From NCBI RefSeq assembly GCF_002240565.1, contig NZ_MZMO01000001.1, positions 2,728,001 through 2,792,000 on the forward strand: DNA of 64,000 bases, read 5' to 3'. This stretch comes from Clavibacter michiganensis subsp. insidiosus. GTDB lineage: Bacteria > Actinomycetota > Actinomycetes > Actinomycetales > Microbacteriaceae. Shown here one piece after another: positions 8,445 through 16,441 of this stretch (position 1 is the first letter of the stretch; each line of letters opens with the position of its first letter). The notes beneath the pieces were generated by a model. It was not told the DNA's origin and made no database searches. It saw nothing but the letters and a program-made list of their open reading frames with translations. The translations under genes and the position numbers were made by a program.

Positions 8445-8480
8445 GGAGGTGAGCCGCGCCTCGCGGCGCGGCTCACCTCC
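8445..8480 (+). terminator. Perfect 16-bp stem, 4-nt loop, after the DUF3618 operon
   Basis: Left arm starts GGAGGTGAGCCGCGC, right arm ends GCGCGGCTCACCTCC (8445-8460 / 8465-8480), 13 bp after the stop. No T tract, as usual for such GC-rich genomes. Confidence 0.8.
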
Positions 8481-8585
8481 GCCATGTCGACGCCCGACAG
8501 CCGTGTCCTCGAAAAGGAGGACACGACGGTAGACTCGTTGGTGCACGAACTCTTTCCCCGAGAGCTCGTGCAGGTCGACCAGGCC

Positions 8586-8615
8586 GCGGGGTGCGCCAAT
8601 GTCGGCGCACCCCGC
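8586..8615. terminator. 12-bp GC hairpin
   Basis: GCGGGGTGCGCC / GGCGCACCCCGC with loop AATGTC. Lies between convergent genes and could stop transcription from either side. Confidence 0.5.
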
Positions 8616-8660
8616 GCCGGTCGGGTCACGTCCGGACCGACCCGTGAGGTCCGGATGGAC

Positions 8661-8705
8661 GTGGGGGCCTCGCCGCGAGTACCCGCGGACGGCGCGGGCC
8701 CCCAC
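8661..8705 (-). terminator. Composite hairpin downstream of the flavin oxidoreductase gene
   Basis: Outer arms GTGGGGGCC (8661-8669) and GGCCCCCAC (8697-8705), inner arms CGCCG/CGGCG (8671-8675 / 8690-8694). It sits 34 bp past the stop of the minus-strand gene. Confidence 0.55.
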
Positions 8706-8738
8706 GCCCCCTCCCCCGTGGATCCCCGGCGCGACGCC

Positions 8739-9869
8739 TCAGCCGAGGGCCGCGATGACCTGCCGAGCGACGCGCCGCCCCGCGCGGTTCGCGCCGATCG
8801 TCGACGCCTGCGGTCCGTAGCCCGCGAGGAACAGGCGCGGATCCCGCGCCGAGACACCGGACTCGACGCGCACGCCGCCCTCCTTCTCCCGGAGGCCGAG
8901 CGGCGCGAGGTGCCGGATCTCCGGGCGGAAGCCGGTGGCCCAGATCACGGCGTCGACCTGGTCCCGCCCGCCGTCCGTCCAGACGACGCCGTCCTCCTCG
9001 AAGCGCGCGATGAGCCCCTGGCTGTCGAGCACCCCGCGTCGGATCCCGGCGACGATGCGCCGCGTGCGCGGCACGCCCGTCCCGCTCACGATGCTCGGCA
9101 GCGCCTCCCCCGCGCGCGCGGCCCGGTCCTGCAGGTCCACCGCGCGCACGGCGGCCTCGACGTCGAGCTCGCCCGCCTCGAGGAAGTCGACGGGACGCCT
9201 CGTCGACCACATGGTGCGCGCGGCCACCCCCTCCAGCTCGAGGAGGAAGCCGATGGCGGAGGTGCCGCCGCCCACGACGAGCACGCGGAGCCCCCGCAGG
9301 TCGGCCGCCGCGCGGTACCCGGACGTGTGCAGCTGCCGTCCGCGGAAGGCCCCGAGCCCGGGGTACGAGGGGATGAACGGCGCGCCCCACGTGCCGGTGG
9401 CGTTGACGACGAATCGGGCGACGCGGTCGCCGTCGGTGGCGCGCACGAGGAGGGGGCGGGCGGAGTCGGAGGGGTGCGCGGCCCGGCGGCGCGACGCGGT
9501 GGGCGGTGGCACGTCCGCGTCGAGCACCGCGCGCACCTCGACCGGGCGCGCGACCCGAAGGTCGAAGTGCTGCTCGTAGCGGGCGTAGTGGTCGCGCACG
9601 ACGTCGCGCGCCGGGAGGCGGCGATCGGCCATCGCGAACGAGATGCCGAGCTCGGACATGCCGGGGAGGTCGGCCACCCGGTGCGCGGATCCCAGGCGGA
9701 GCGCCGCCCACCGGTGCTGCCAGGCACCGCCCGTGGTCGGCCCGCGGTCGAGGACGACGGCGTCGGTGCCCATGCGGAGTCCGAGTCGCTGCAGGTGGTA
9801 CGCGACGGAGAGTCCGGCCTGTCCGGCACCGATGACCACGACCTGGGTCTCTGCCGGCTCGGAGGTCAT
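8739..9869 (-). CDS. Flavin-containing monooxygenase / NAD(P)-FAD oxidoreductase
   Basis: 376 residues with two dinucleotide-binding sites: GAGQAG at 14-19 (FAD) and VVGGGTSAIG near 200 (NAD(P)H), plus the late FMO/BVMO-type ATGFRPE motif near 315 and a final FAD strand (LFLAGYGP). Length and motifs match the group often annotated as putative flavoprotein involved in K+ transport or YUCCA-like FMO; it lacks the full Baeyer-Villiger fingerprint as far as I can see. Substrate unknown. A TAGCCT hexamer (9879-9884) lies 9 nt upstream of the ATG. It is convergent with the DUF3618 operon and stands alone. Confidence 0.8.
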   Translation of the reverse strand: MTSEPAETQVVVIGAGQAGLSVAYHLQRLGLRMGTDAVVLDRGPTTGGAWQHRWAALRLGSAHRVADLPGMSELGISFAMADRRLPARDVVRDHYARYEQHFDLRVARPVEVRAVLDADVPPPTASRRRAAHPSDSARPLLVRATDGDRVARFVVNATGTWGAPFIPSYPGLGAFRGRQLHTSGYRAAADLRGLRVLVVGGGTSAIGFLLELEGVAARTMWSTRRPVDFLEAGELDVEAAVRAVDLQDRAARAGEALPSIVSGTGVPRTRRIVAGIRRGVLDSQGLIARFEEDGVVWTDGGRDQVDAVIWATGFRPEIRHLAPLGLREKEGGVRVESGVSARDPRLFLAGYGPQASTIGANRAGRRVARQVIAALG

Positions 9870-10078
9870 GGGACGACCAGGCTAGCGCCCGCTCCCCGGC
9901 GCAGGGCGATCCCGGGACGAGGTCGTACGATGCCCGTGCACGCTCTCCGGACGGGGAGGACACGCCCGGGGCGACGAGGGCCGCATGTTAGGGTAGCCCC
10001 TAGGTTTTCTCCAATCCCTGTCCGCTGCATCCAGCGTTGTCACCGCCCGTCGGGGCCTGAGTCGTGAGGGGGTCTCGC

Positions 10079-10288
10079 ATGGGGCGCGGCCGTCAAAAAG
10101 CTAAGCACACCAAGATCGCGCGAGAGCTGAAGTCGTTCAGTCCCAATGTGGACTACACGCAGCTGGAGCGCGAGCTGACCACCCACGGGGCGGTCGACGA
10201 GCAGTACGCGGCGGAGGCCGCCAAATGGGACGAGTACGCGGACGAGCCGGACGCCTACGTCCCGGGTGACGAGCAGAAGCGCGCCTGA
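10079..10288 (+). CDS. DUF3073 protein
   Basis: 69 residues starting MGRGRQKAKHTKIARELK, the hallmark of DUF3073, a small actinobacterial family with a basic N terminus and an acidic C terminus (DEYADEPDAYVPGDEQ). The ATG at 10079 is preferred to an upstream in-frame start because the family begins with this motif and GAGGGGG lies at a fitting distance. In actinobacteria it is commonly found beside purM, as here (convergent, 136 bp apart). Function unknown; the charged basic head suggests nucleic-acid or ribosome contact, which is only a guess. Confidence 0.9.
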   Translation: MGRGRQKAKHTKIARELKSFSPNVDYTQLERELTTHGAVDEQYAAEAAKWDEYADEPDAYVPGDEQKRA

Positions 10289-10318
10289 GCCCGCGTCCGG
10301 CCCCGGCCGGATGAGCGT

Positions 10319-10347
10319 CGGACCCGCCTCCTGGTGAGGCGGGTCCG
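10319..10347 (+). terminator. 12-bp stem after the DUF3073 gene
   Basis: CGGACCCGCCTC / GAGGCGGGTCCG with loop CTGGT, 30 bp past the stop, followed by CTCATGT. Confidence 0.7.
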
Positions 10348-10363
10348 CTCATGTGCGCCGGGG

Positions 10364-10403
10364 CCGCCCCGCGGGCCGGCCCCGGCGCCGGCCCGCGGGG
10401 CGG
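10364..10403 (-). terminator. 17-bp all-GC stem downstream of purM
   Basis: Perfect arms 10364-10380 and 10387-10403 (CCGCCCCGCGGGCCGGC and its complement), 6-nt loop. The stem contains no A/T pair. Likely bidirectional together with the neighbouring hairpin. Confidence 0.65.
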
Positions 10404-10424
10404 ACCGGCCGGGCGCGACGCGGA

Positions 10425-11534
10425 TCAGTCGCGGTAGCGGCCGGTGAGGCGCACGGCCCCGCCGTCGACGCCCTTGGCGCCCTGCTCGAAGCCGGCGCCC
10501 GCCGGGGCGTCGCCGATCGTCACGCGGCCGGCCTCCCAGGCGGGGATGCCCGCGGCGGTGAGCGCGTGCGCGATGCCGTCGGCGGCCGCGGCGTCGACCA
10601 CGGCGATCATGCCGATGCCGAGGTTCCAGGTGCCCTCCGCGCTCTCGAGCGTCGAGCCCGCGATGCCGGAGAGGGCGCGGAAGACCGCGGGCGGCGACCA
10701 CGTGGAGCGCTCGAGCTCGCTGAAGGACCCGCGCGGGAGCACGCGCGCGAGGTTCGCCGCGATCCCGCCGCCCGTGACGTGGCTGATGGAGTGGACGCCG
10801 GCACCGAGCCCCGGCTGCGCGAGCACGTCGAGCAGGGGCGTCGTGTACAGGCGCGTCGGCTCGAGCAGCACCTCGCCGACCACGCCGCCGAGCTCGGCCG
10901 AGGTGTCGCCGAAGCCGATGCCGGCGACGCTGAGGATGCGGCGCACGAGCGAGAAGCCGTTGCTGTGCAGGCCGCTCGAGGCGAGCGCCAGCACGACGTC
11001 GCCGTCGCGCACCCGCTCGGATCCGAGCACCGAGTCGGCCTCGACCGCGCCGACCGCGGCACCGGCCACGTCGTAGTCGTCCGGCCCGAGGAGCCCCGGG
11101 TGCTCGGCCGTCTCCCCGCCGACGAGGGCGGTGCCGGTGTCGGAGCAGGCGCGCGCGATGCCGGCGACGATGTCGGCGATGCGCGCGGGCACGACCTTGC
11201 CGCAGGCGATGTAGTCGGTCATGAAGAGGGGGCGCGCGCCGACCACGACGATGTCGTCGACGACCATGCCCACGAGGTCCTGGCCGATGGTGTCGTGCTT
11301 GTCGATGGCCTGCGCGATGGCGACCTTGGTGCCGACGCCGTCCGTCGAGGTGGCGAGGAGCGGGTGGCGGAAGCGGGTGAGGGCGCTCGCGTCGAACAGC
11401 CCGGCGAAGCCGCCGAAGCCGCCGATGACCTCCGGGCCGTGCGTGCGGGAGACGGCCTCCTTCATCAGCTGGACCGCGAGATCGCCGGCCTCCGTGTCGA
11501 CGCCGGCCTCTGCATACGAGCTCTTGGTGGTCAC
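10425..11534 (-). CDS. purM: Phosphoribosylformylglycinamidine cyclo-ligase (AIR synthetase)
   Basis: 369 residues. Converts FGAM and ATP to AIR in de novo purine synthesis. Family motifs are clear: YAEAGVDTEAGD at the N terminus, GGFGGFAGLFD, the ATP/substrate loop ATSTDGVGTKV, and SHVTGGGIAANLARVLP in the C-terminal half. The start is GTG 11534 (VTTKSSYAEAG) because a TACTCT hexamer lies 7 nt upstream and no ribosome-binding site exists; longer in-frame starts would run through the divergent purF promoter. Divergent from purF with a 90-bp spacer. Confidence 0.95.
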   Translation of the reverse strand: MTTKSSYAEAGVDTEAGDLAVQLMKEAVSRTHGPEVIGGFGGFAGLFDASALTRFRHPLLATSTDGVGTKVAIAQAIDKHDTIGQDLVGMVVDDIVVVGARPLFMTDYIACGKVVPARIADIVAGIARACSDTGTALVGGETAEHPGLLGPDDYDVAGAAVGAVEADSVLGSERVRDGDVVLALASSGLHSNGFSLVRRILSVAGIGFGDTSAELGGVVGEVLLEPTRLYTTPLLDVLAQPGLGAGVHSISHVTGGGIAANLARVLPRGSFSELERSTWSPPAVFRALSGIAGSTLESAEGTWNLGIGMIAVVDAAAADGIAHALTAAGIPAWEAGRVTIGDAPAGAGFEQGAKGVDGGAVRLTGRYRD

Positions 11535-11541
11535 CTGAGAC

Positions 11542-11547
11542 AGAGTA
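11542..11547 (-). promoter_or_regulatory. -10 hexamer TACTCT of purM (leaderless)
   Basis: 7 nt upstream of GTG 11534 on the minus strand; supports a leaderless purM transcript. Confidence 0.5.
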
Positions 11548-11587
11548 GCGGCCGGGCGCGTCGCTCCCGTGTGGGAGACTGGCCGCT
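11547..11587. promoter_or_regulatory. Inverted repeat AGCGGCC-N27-GGCCGCT between purM and purF
   Basis: Arms at 11547-11553 and 11581-11587 sit between the two -10 hexamers of the divergent genes. A candidate site for joint purine control; no regulator gene is adjacent. Confidence 0.35.
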
Positions 11588-11600
11588 CCCCCACCTCTTC

Positions 11601-11606
11601 TACTCT
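11601..11606 (+). promoter_or_regulatory. -10 hexamer TACTCT of purF
   Basis: Same hexamer as the purM one; ATG 11625 lies 18 nt downstream with AGGAG at 11609-11613 in the short leader. Confidence 0.45.
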
Positions 11607-11624
11607 TCAGGAGTCAGCCGAAGC

Positions 11625-13085
11625 ATGTGCGGCATCGTCGGCGTCGTATCGTCCGAACCCGTCAACCAACTCGTCTACGACAGCCTCCTGCTCCTACAGC
11701 ACCGCGGTCAGGACTCCACCGGCATCGCCACCGCGGAGGGCAACACCTTCCACGTGAAGAAGCTCAGCGGCCAGGTCCGCGAGGCCTTCCGCACGCGCGA
11801 CATGCGGTCGCTGCTCGGCACCATGGGCCTCGGCCACGTGCGGTACGCCACCAAGGGCAGCGCCACGGACGAGGACGAGGCGCAGCCGTTCTACGTGAAC
11901 GCGCCCTACGGCATCGTCCTCGTGCACAACGGCAACCTCACGAACACGCGGGAGCTGGCGCAGGAGCTCTTCCACGTGGATCGCCGCCACACCAACACGA
12001 GCTCCGACACCGAGCTGCTGGTGAACGTGCTGGCCCACGAGCTGCAGTCGCAGGTGTCCGGCATGGCGCTGGATCCCGACCAGGTCTTCACCGCCGTCGA
12101 GCGCGTGCACGAGCGCGTGCAGGGCTCGTACGCGTCCATCGCGATGATCGCCGGGCACGGGCTGCTCGCGTTCCGCGACCCGTTCGGGATCCGCCCGCTC
12201 ACCCTGGGCCGCCGCGAGCTCGAGGGCGGCCGGATGGAGTGGGTCGTGGCGAGCGAGTCGCTCGTCATGGAGTCGCTCGGCTACGAGATCGTGCGCGACG
12301 TCGCGCCCGGCGAGGCCGTGTTCATCACGATGGACGGCGAGATGCACGCGCGCCAGTGCCACCCGACGCCGCGGCTCATCCCCTGCGCGTTCGAGTTCGT
12401 GTACCTCGCGCGGCCCGACTCGGTCATGTCCGGCATCGGCGTCTACGACGCGCGCCTGCGCATGGGCAACCGGCTCGCGGCGACGATCGCGGAGCACAGC
12501 CCCGCGGGCGACATCGACGTGGTCATGCCCATCCCCGACTCGTCCCGGCCGTCGGCCATGCAGGTCGCGCAGACGCTCGGCATCGAGTACCGCGAGGGCT
12601 TCTACAAGAACCGCTACGTGGGGCGGACGTTCATCATGCCGGGGCAGGCGCAGCGCAAGAAGTCGGTGCGGCAGAAGCTCAACGCGATGAGCTCGGAGTT
12701 CCAGGGCAAGAACATCCTCATCGTCGACGACTCCATCGTCCGCGGCACGACGAGCCGCGAGATCGTCACCATGGCCCGGCAGGCCGGCGCCAACAAGGTG
12801 ACGTTCACCTCGGCCGCTCCCCCGGTGCGCTACCCGCACGTGTACGGGATCAACATGCCGTCGCGGCAGGAGCTCATCGCGCACGGGCGCAAGATCCCCG
12901 AGATCGCGACCGAGCTCGGCGCCGACCACCTCATCTACCAGGAGGTCGCCGACATGCGCGACGCGATCCTCGAGGGATCGACCGGGGTGGAGGACCTCGA
13001 GATGAGCTGCTTCACGGGCGAGTACATCACCGGCAACGTGACGCCGGAGTACCTGTCCTGGCTGGAGCGCACGCAGCTCAGCTGA
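11625..13085 (+). CDS. purF: Amidophosphoribosyltransferase
   Basis: 486 residues. First committed step of purine synthesis: glutamine plus PRPP gives phosphoribosylamine. The protein starts directly MCGIVGVV, so the N-terminal Cys nucleophile follows the initiator Met and no propeptide is present. RYATKG and HNGNLTN mark the glutaminase domain; IVDDSIVRGTT near 365 is the PRPP-binding loop of the C-terminal phosphoribosyltransferase domain. SCFTGEYITG near the C terminus is the actinobacterial form. Divergent from purM; convergent with a small membrane-protein gene. Confidence 0.97.
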   Translation: MCGIVGVVSSEPVNQLVYDSLLLLQHRGQDSTGIATAEGNTFHVKKLSGQVREAFRTRDMRSLLGTMGLGHVRYATKGSATDEDEAQPFYVNAPYGIVLVHNGNLTNTRELAQELFHVDRRHTNTSSDTELLVNVLAHELQSQVSGMALDPDQVFTAVERVHERVQGSYASIAMIAGHGLLAFRDPFGIRPLTLGRRELEGGRMEWVVASESLVMESLGYEIVRDVAPGEAVFITMDGEMHARQCHPTPRLIPCAFEFVYLARPDSVMSGIGVYDARLRMGNRLAATIAEHSPAGDIDVVMPIPDSSRPSAMQVAQTLGIEYREGFYKNRYVGRTFIMPGQAQRKKSVRQKLNAMSSEFQGKNILIVDDSIVRGTTSREIVTMARQAGANKVTFTSAAPPVRYPHVYGINMPSRQELIAHGRKIPEIATELGADHLIYQEVADMRDAILEGSTGVEDLEMSCFTGEYITGNVTPEYLSWLERTQLS

Positions 13086-13113
13086 CCGGGCCCGCCGGGC
13101 GGCAGGCGGTCGG

Positions 13114-13132
13114 GGGCGCCGATCAGGCGCCC
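13114..13132. terminator. GGGCGCC-GATCA-GGCGCCC hairpin between convergent genes
   Basis: 7-bp stem in the 37-bp gap after purF; the loop contains the stop codon of the minus-strand gene. Confidence 0.45.
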
Positions 13133-13431
13133 GGCTCGCCCTGCTCGCGCTCGGCCGTGAGGACGCGCGACCGGCGCGATGCCGCGCGGTCGAGCGCCAG
13201 GGCGAGGAGCGCGGCCAGCCCGCCGAAGAGGACGACCGCGAACAGCGCGAGGAACGCCAGCACCTGCGCCTCGGAGAACTCCGGGTTCGGCGGGAACGTG
13301 AGGGTGAGGACCATCGCCACGATGATCCCGAGGACAGCTCCGACGCCCATGAAGCGGAAGTAGCGGGGGGACCGCCGCACGAGGACCTCGGTGCGGCGCT
13401 CGTCGTCGGGCTGGGGTCGGGCGTCGGTCAT
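13123..13431 (-). CDS. Small two-TM membrane protein of unknown function
   Basis: 102 residues with two hydrophobic segments (about 27-47, GVGAVLGIIVAMVLTLTF, and 57-82, VLAFLALFAVVLFGGLAALLALAL) and Arg/Glu-rich ends. I do not recognise a named family with certainty. The first segment is preceded by RRSPRYFRFMGVG, a basic membrane anchor. A GATGAT hexamer lies 6 nt upstream of the ATG, resembling the leaderless pattern weakly. It sits next to purF and may be read together with nothing else. Confidence 0.7.
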   Translation of the reverse strand: MTDARPQPDDERRTEVLVRRSPRYFRFMGVGAVLGIIVAMVLTLTFPPNPEFSEAQVLAFLALFAVVLFGGLAALLALALDRAASRRSRVLTAEREQGEPGA

Positions 13432-13489
13432 GGGTCCATCATCCCCCGCGCCGCGGGCACGGGACGAACCGCGGGGCGGAGGCCGTCGC

Positions 13490-13870
13490 TCAGCGGTCGG
13501 CCGGGAGCTCCCACGGCACGGGGAGGAGGCCGCGGAGGTCGGCGCGGAGCCCGGACGCGCGCACCGCGCCCGCCTCGACGCCCGCGTCCCAGCTGGTGCC
13601 GCCCGTGGCGAGCGCGATCCACGTGGCGGGGTCGGTCTCGATGACGTTCGGGGGCGTGCCGCGCGTGTGCCCCGGGCCCTCGATGCACTGGACGGCGCCG
13701 AACGGCGGGACGCGCACCTCGACGGTGCCGCCGGGCGCGAGGTCCGCCAGCGACTGCAGCAGGAAGCGCACCGCCGTGGCCCGCGTCTCTCGGTCGGCGT
13801 CGTCACCCGCGGCGAGCGCGGCCCGCACGGCGGGCTGTCCGACGGTGGGGTGGATGCGCGCCTTGGCCAT
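13490..13870 (-). CDS. SCP2-like sterol-carrier family protein
   Basis: 126 residues beginning MAKARIHPTVGQ. The central GGTVEVRVPPFGAVQCIEGPGHTRGTPPNVIE and the end TDPATWIALATGGTSWDAG (split here by description) follow the pattern of the small actinobacterial SCP-2 sterol transfer family, where the WIALATG segment lies in the lipid-binding fold. In actinobacteria this gene commonly neighbours purF/purM/purD. The ATG is preceded at 6 nt by CATCCT, a weak leaderless -10. A lipid or hydrophobic ligand is family-level inference; physiological role unknown. Confidence 0.75.
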   Translation of the reverse strand: MAKARIHPTVGQPAVRAALAAGDDADRETRATAVRFLLQSLADLAPGGTVEVRVPPFGAVQCIEGPGHTRGTPPNVIETDPATWIALATGGTSWDAGVEAGAVRASGLRADLRGLLPVPWELPADR

Positions 13871-14244
13871 CGCCCCAGGATGCCAGAGCGACGAGGCCGC
13901 GCAGCCCGTCCGGCCTCGCCGCGCCCCTCCTACTGGGGCGTCGCCCCGCGTCCGCGCTTTGGGGGACATCCATTACCGTGTATGGAAGTGCCCCGCGGTG
14001 ACACGACCCGCCCGGCACGGCAGGACGTCCTCCCTCCCGTCGCCTCCCCGGGCGCCGGGAGGGCCGGGACGACGTGCCCGCCGGCGGACCCGAAGAACGT
14101 CGGCGAGGCAGGGAGTCGACCCGACCCGTTCCCGCGGCGGGTCGGCTCCCGTCCTCCGCTCCCCCGCCCCGGGGGCGGATGCGGCGCGCTCGGCGAGGCC
14201 CCGGGGGCCCGGAGCGGCGGGGTCCGCGTCGCTAGGGTGGGGGC
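13871..14244. other. 374-bp region upstream of purD with strong secondary structure
   Basis: No convincing gene. It holds a possible promoter (TACCGT at about 13974-13979) and several stem-loops; the clearest has arms GGGAGTCGACCC (14111-14122) and GGGTCGGCTCCC (14139-14150) with one G-U type mismatch. An 88-codon ATG frame (13982-14248) ends at the purD GTGA, but its second-position GC is too high for a normal protein. The region could be a structured transcript leader or small RNA ahead of the proximal purD promoter. Confidence 0.35.
14233..14238 (+). promoter_or_regulatory. -10 hexamer TAGGGT of purD (leaderless)
   Basis: 6 nt upstream of GTG 14245, no Shine-Dalgarno sequence in between. 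Confidence 0.55.
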
Positions 14245-15495
14245 GTGAAGATCCTGGTACTCGGTTCCGGTGCGCGCGAGCACGCCATCGTCACGGCCCT
14301 GCTCCGGGAGGACGCGGGCCACGAGATCGTCGCGGCGCCCGGCAACGCCGGGGTCGCGCGCGTCGTGCCCGTCGTGAAGATGGACATCGACGACCCCGCG
14401 GTGGTCGCGGAGCACGCGCTCGCGGAGGGCTTCGAGCTCGTCGTCGTGGGCCCGGAGGCGCCGCTCGTCGCCGGGGTCGCGGACGCGCTGCGCACGCGCG
14501 GCATCCCGGTCTTCGGGCCGGGCCGGGCGGCCGCCGCGCTCGAGGGGTCCAAGACCTTCGCCAAGCGCATCATGGAGGAGGCGGGCGTGCCCACGGGCCG
14601 CGCCGCCCAGGCCGGCACCGTCGACGAGGTCGAGGCCGCGCTCGACGAGTACGGCGCCCCCTACGTCATCAAGGCCGACGGCCTCGCCGCGGGCAAGGGC
14701 GTGCTGGTCACCGCCGACCGCACGCTGGCCCTCGACCACGCCCGCCACTACCTCGGCCAGGGCACCGTGCTCGTCGAGGAGTTCCTCGCCGGGCAGGAGG
14801 TGTCGCTCTTCCTGCTCTCCGACGGGCACGACGTGGTCCCCCTCTCCCCCGCGCAGGACTACAAGCGCCTGGGCGACGGCGACGCGGGGCCCAACACGGG
14901 CGGCATGGGCGCGTATTCGCCGCTCCCGTGGCTGTCGGCGGGCTTCGTGGACGAGGTCATCGACACCATCGCGCTGCCCACCGTGCGGAAGCTCGCGGAG
15001 GAGCAGACGCCGTTCATCGGGCTGCTCTACTGCGGGCTGATCCTCACCGCGGACGGCATCCGGGTGATCGAGTTCAACGCGCGCTTCGGGGATCCGGAGA
15101 CGCAGGTCGTGCTGCCCCGCCTCGTCACGCCGCTCTCGCAGCTGCTGCTCGCGGCCGCCTCCGGCGAGCTCGGCGGCGTCGCGCGGCCGGAGTTCTCCGA
15201 CGACGTCGCGGTCACCGTCGTCGTCGCGAGCGAGGGCTACCCCGAGGCTCCGCGGACGGGACGCGTGATCCAGGGCGTCGAGGAGGCGGAGAGCGTCGCG
15301 GGCGTGAGCATCGCGCACGCCGCGACCGCCGAGTCGGAGGCCGGGCTCGTCGCCACCGGCGGCCGGGTGCTCAGCGTCGTCGCGACGGGTGCCTCGTTCG
15401 TCGAGGCGCGGTCGCGCGTCTACGAGGCCGTCGGGCGGTTGTCGCTCGACGGGTCGCAGCACCGCACCGACATCGCCGCGCAGGTGATCCGATGA
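14245..15495 (+). CDS. purD: Phosphoribosylamine-glycine ligase
   Basis: 416 residues, ATP-grasp enzyme joining phosphoribosylamine and glycine to GAR. N-terminal KILVLGSGAREHAI is diagnostic; GPEAPLVAGVAD, the ATP-grasp lysine region YVIKADGLAAGKGV, and the metal-binding end RFGDPETQ are all present. Length matches the family (about 420). The GTG start is fixed by the hexamer TAGGGT 6 nt upstream. It overlaps purC by ATGA, so the two are translationally coupled. Confidence 0.97.
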   Translation: MKILVLGSGAREHAIVTALLREDAGHEIVAAPGNAGVARVVPVVKMDIDDPAVVAEHALAEGFELVVVGPEAPLVAGVADALRTRGIPVFGPGRAAAALEGSKTFAKRIMEEAGVPTGRAAQAGTVDEVEAALDEYGAPYVIKADGLAAGKGVLVTADRTLALDHARHYLGQGTVLVEEFLAGQEVSLFLLSDGHDVVPLSPAQDYKRLGDGDAGPNTGGMGAYSPLPWLSAGFVDEVIDTIALPTVRKLAEEQTPFIGLLYCGLILTADGIRVIEFNARFGDPETQVVLPRLVTPLSQLLLAAASGELGGVARPEFSDDVAVTVVVASEGYPEAPRTGRVIQGVEEAESVAGVSIAHAATAESEAGLVATGGRVLSVVATGASFVEARSRVYEAVGRLSLDGSQHRTDIAAQVIR

Positions 15496-16412
15496 GCGCC
15501 GGGACCCCCGCGGGCCACGCCGCCGACTGGGACCTCCCGGGCTGGGAGCACGCGTACTCGGGCAAGGTCCGCGAGCTGTTCGGCCCCGCCCTCGACGACA
15601 CGGAGGACCGCGCGCTCGAGGGCGAGCCGCACGTGCTGGTCGTCGCGACCGACCGCGTGAGCGCCTACGACTTCGCGCTCGAGCCGGGGATCCCCGGCAA
15701 GGGCGAGCTCCTCACGCAGCTCAGCCTCTGGTGGTTCGACCGGCTCGACGTGCCGAACCACCTCGTCGACGGCGCCACCCTCGACCGCATCGGCATCCCG
15801 GAGCAGGTGCGCGGGCGCGCGATGCTCTGCCGCGTGCTCGAGATGCTGCCCATCGAGTGCGTCGTGCGCGGCTACCTCGCGGGATCCGGCTGGGAGGAGT
15901 ACCGCCAGCACGGCACGGTCTGCGGGATCCCGCTCCCCGCCGGGCTGCAGCAGGGCGACCGCCTGCCGGAGCCGATCTACACGCCCGCGTGGAAGGCGCC
16001 GCAGGGCGAGCACGACGAGAACATCACGTTCGCGCGCACCGAGGAGCTCGTGGGGCACGAGGAGGCGGCGCGTCTGCGCGACCTCTCGCTCGACGTGTAC
16101 CGCCGCGCGTCGGCAATCGCCGAGGAGCGCGGCGTGATCCTCGCGGACACCAAGTTCGAGTTCGGCATCGACCCGCGCACGGGCATCACCACGCTGGCGG
16201 ACGAGGTGCTCACGAGCGACTCGTCGCGCTACTGGGATGCGGAGGCGTACGCGACGGGCAACCGCACGGACAGCTTCGACAAGCAGATCGTGCGGGACTG
16301 GCTGGCGGCCAACTGGGATCGCACCGGCACGCCGCCCGTGCTGCCGCAGGAGATCGTGAAGCGGACGGCGGAGCGGTACCGGGAGCTCATCGCGCGGCTC
16401 ACCGGGCGCTAG
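15492..16412 (+). CDS. purC: SAICAR synthetase
   Basis: 306 residues. Adds aspartate to CAIR in purine synthesis. Motifs: SGKVRELF, ATDRVSAYDF, the long family segment IECVVRGYLAGSGWEEY, and ILADTKFEFG with TSDSSRYW downstream. Coupled to purD through ATGA. The stop codon TAG (16410-16412) lies inside the 6-bp target duplication of the IS481 element that follows; the coding frame is intact and the protein keeps a normal end (RELIARLTGR). Confidence 0.97.
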   Translation: MSAGTPAGHAADWDLPGWEHAYSGKVRELFGPALDDTEDRALEGEPHVLVVATDRVSAYDFALEPGIPGKGELLTQLSLWWFDRLDVPNHLVDGATLDRIGIPEQVRGRAMLCRVLEMLPIECVVRGYLAGSGWEEYRQHGTVCGIPLPAGLQQGDRLPEPIYTPAWKAPQGEHDENITFARTEELVGHEEAARLRDLSLDVYRRASAIAEERGVILADTKFEFGIDPRTGITTLADEVLTSDSSRYWDAEAYATGNRTDSFDKQIVRDWLAANWDRTGTPPVLPQEIVKRTAERYRELIARLTGR

Positions 16413-16413
16413 C
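16408..16413. repeat. Left target-site duplication GCTAGC
   Basis: Matches 17482-17487 on the other side of the element; it is itself a palindrome and contains the purC stop codon. Confidence 0.85.
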
Positions 16414-16441
16414 TGTACTGAGTCATGACGTTGGTGACACT
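16414..16441. repeat. Left terminal inverted repeat of the IS481 element
   Basis: 28 bp; differs from the right end at four positions within bases 6-10. Confidence 0.85.

Larger units (their letters stand above)
8432..8738. other. Intergenic region with three stem-loops
   Basis: Convergent gap of 307 bp. It holds the 16-bp terminator (8445-8480), a second 12-bp GC stem (8586-8615) and a long composite hairpin (8661-8705). Between them (about 8481-8585) lies a stretch with CTCGAAAAGGAGGACACG and no convincing gene. I see no further feature. Confidence 0.5.

Noticed and set aside
13982..14248. 88-codon ATG frame ending in the purD GTGA overlap
   Set aside because: Pro/Gly/Arg-rich with very high second-position GC; purD has its own leaderless promoter inside the frame.
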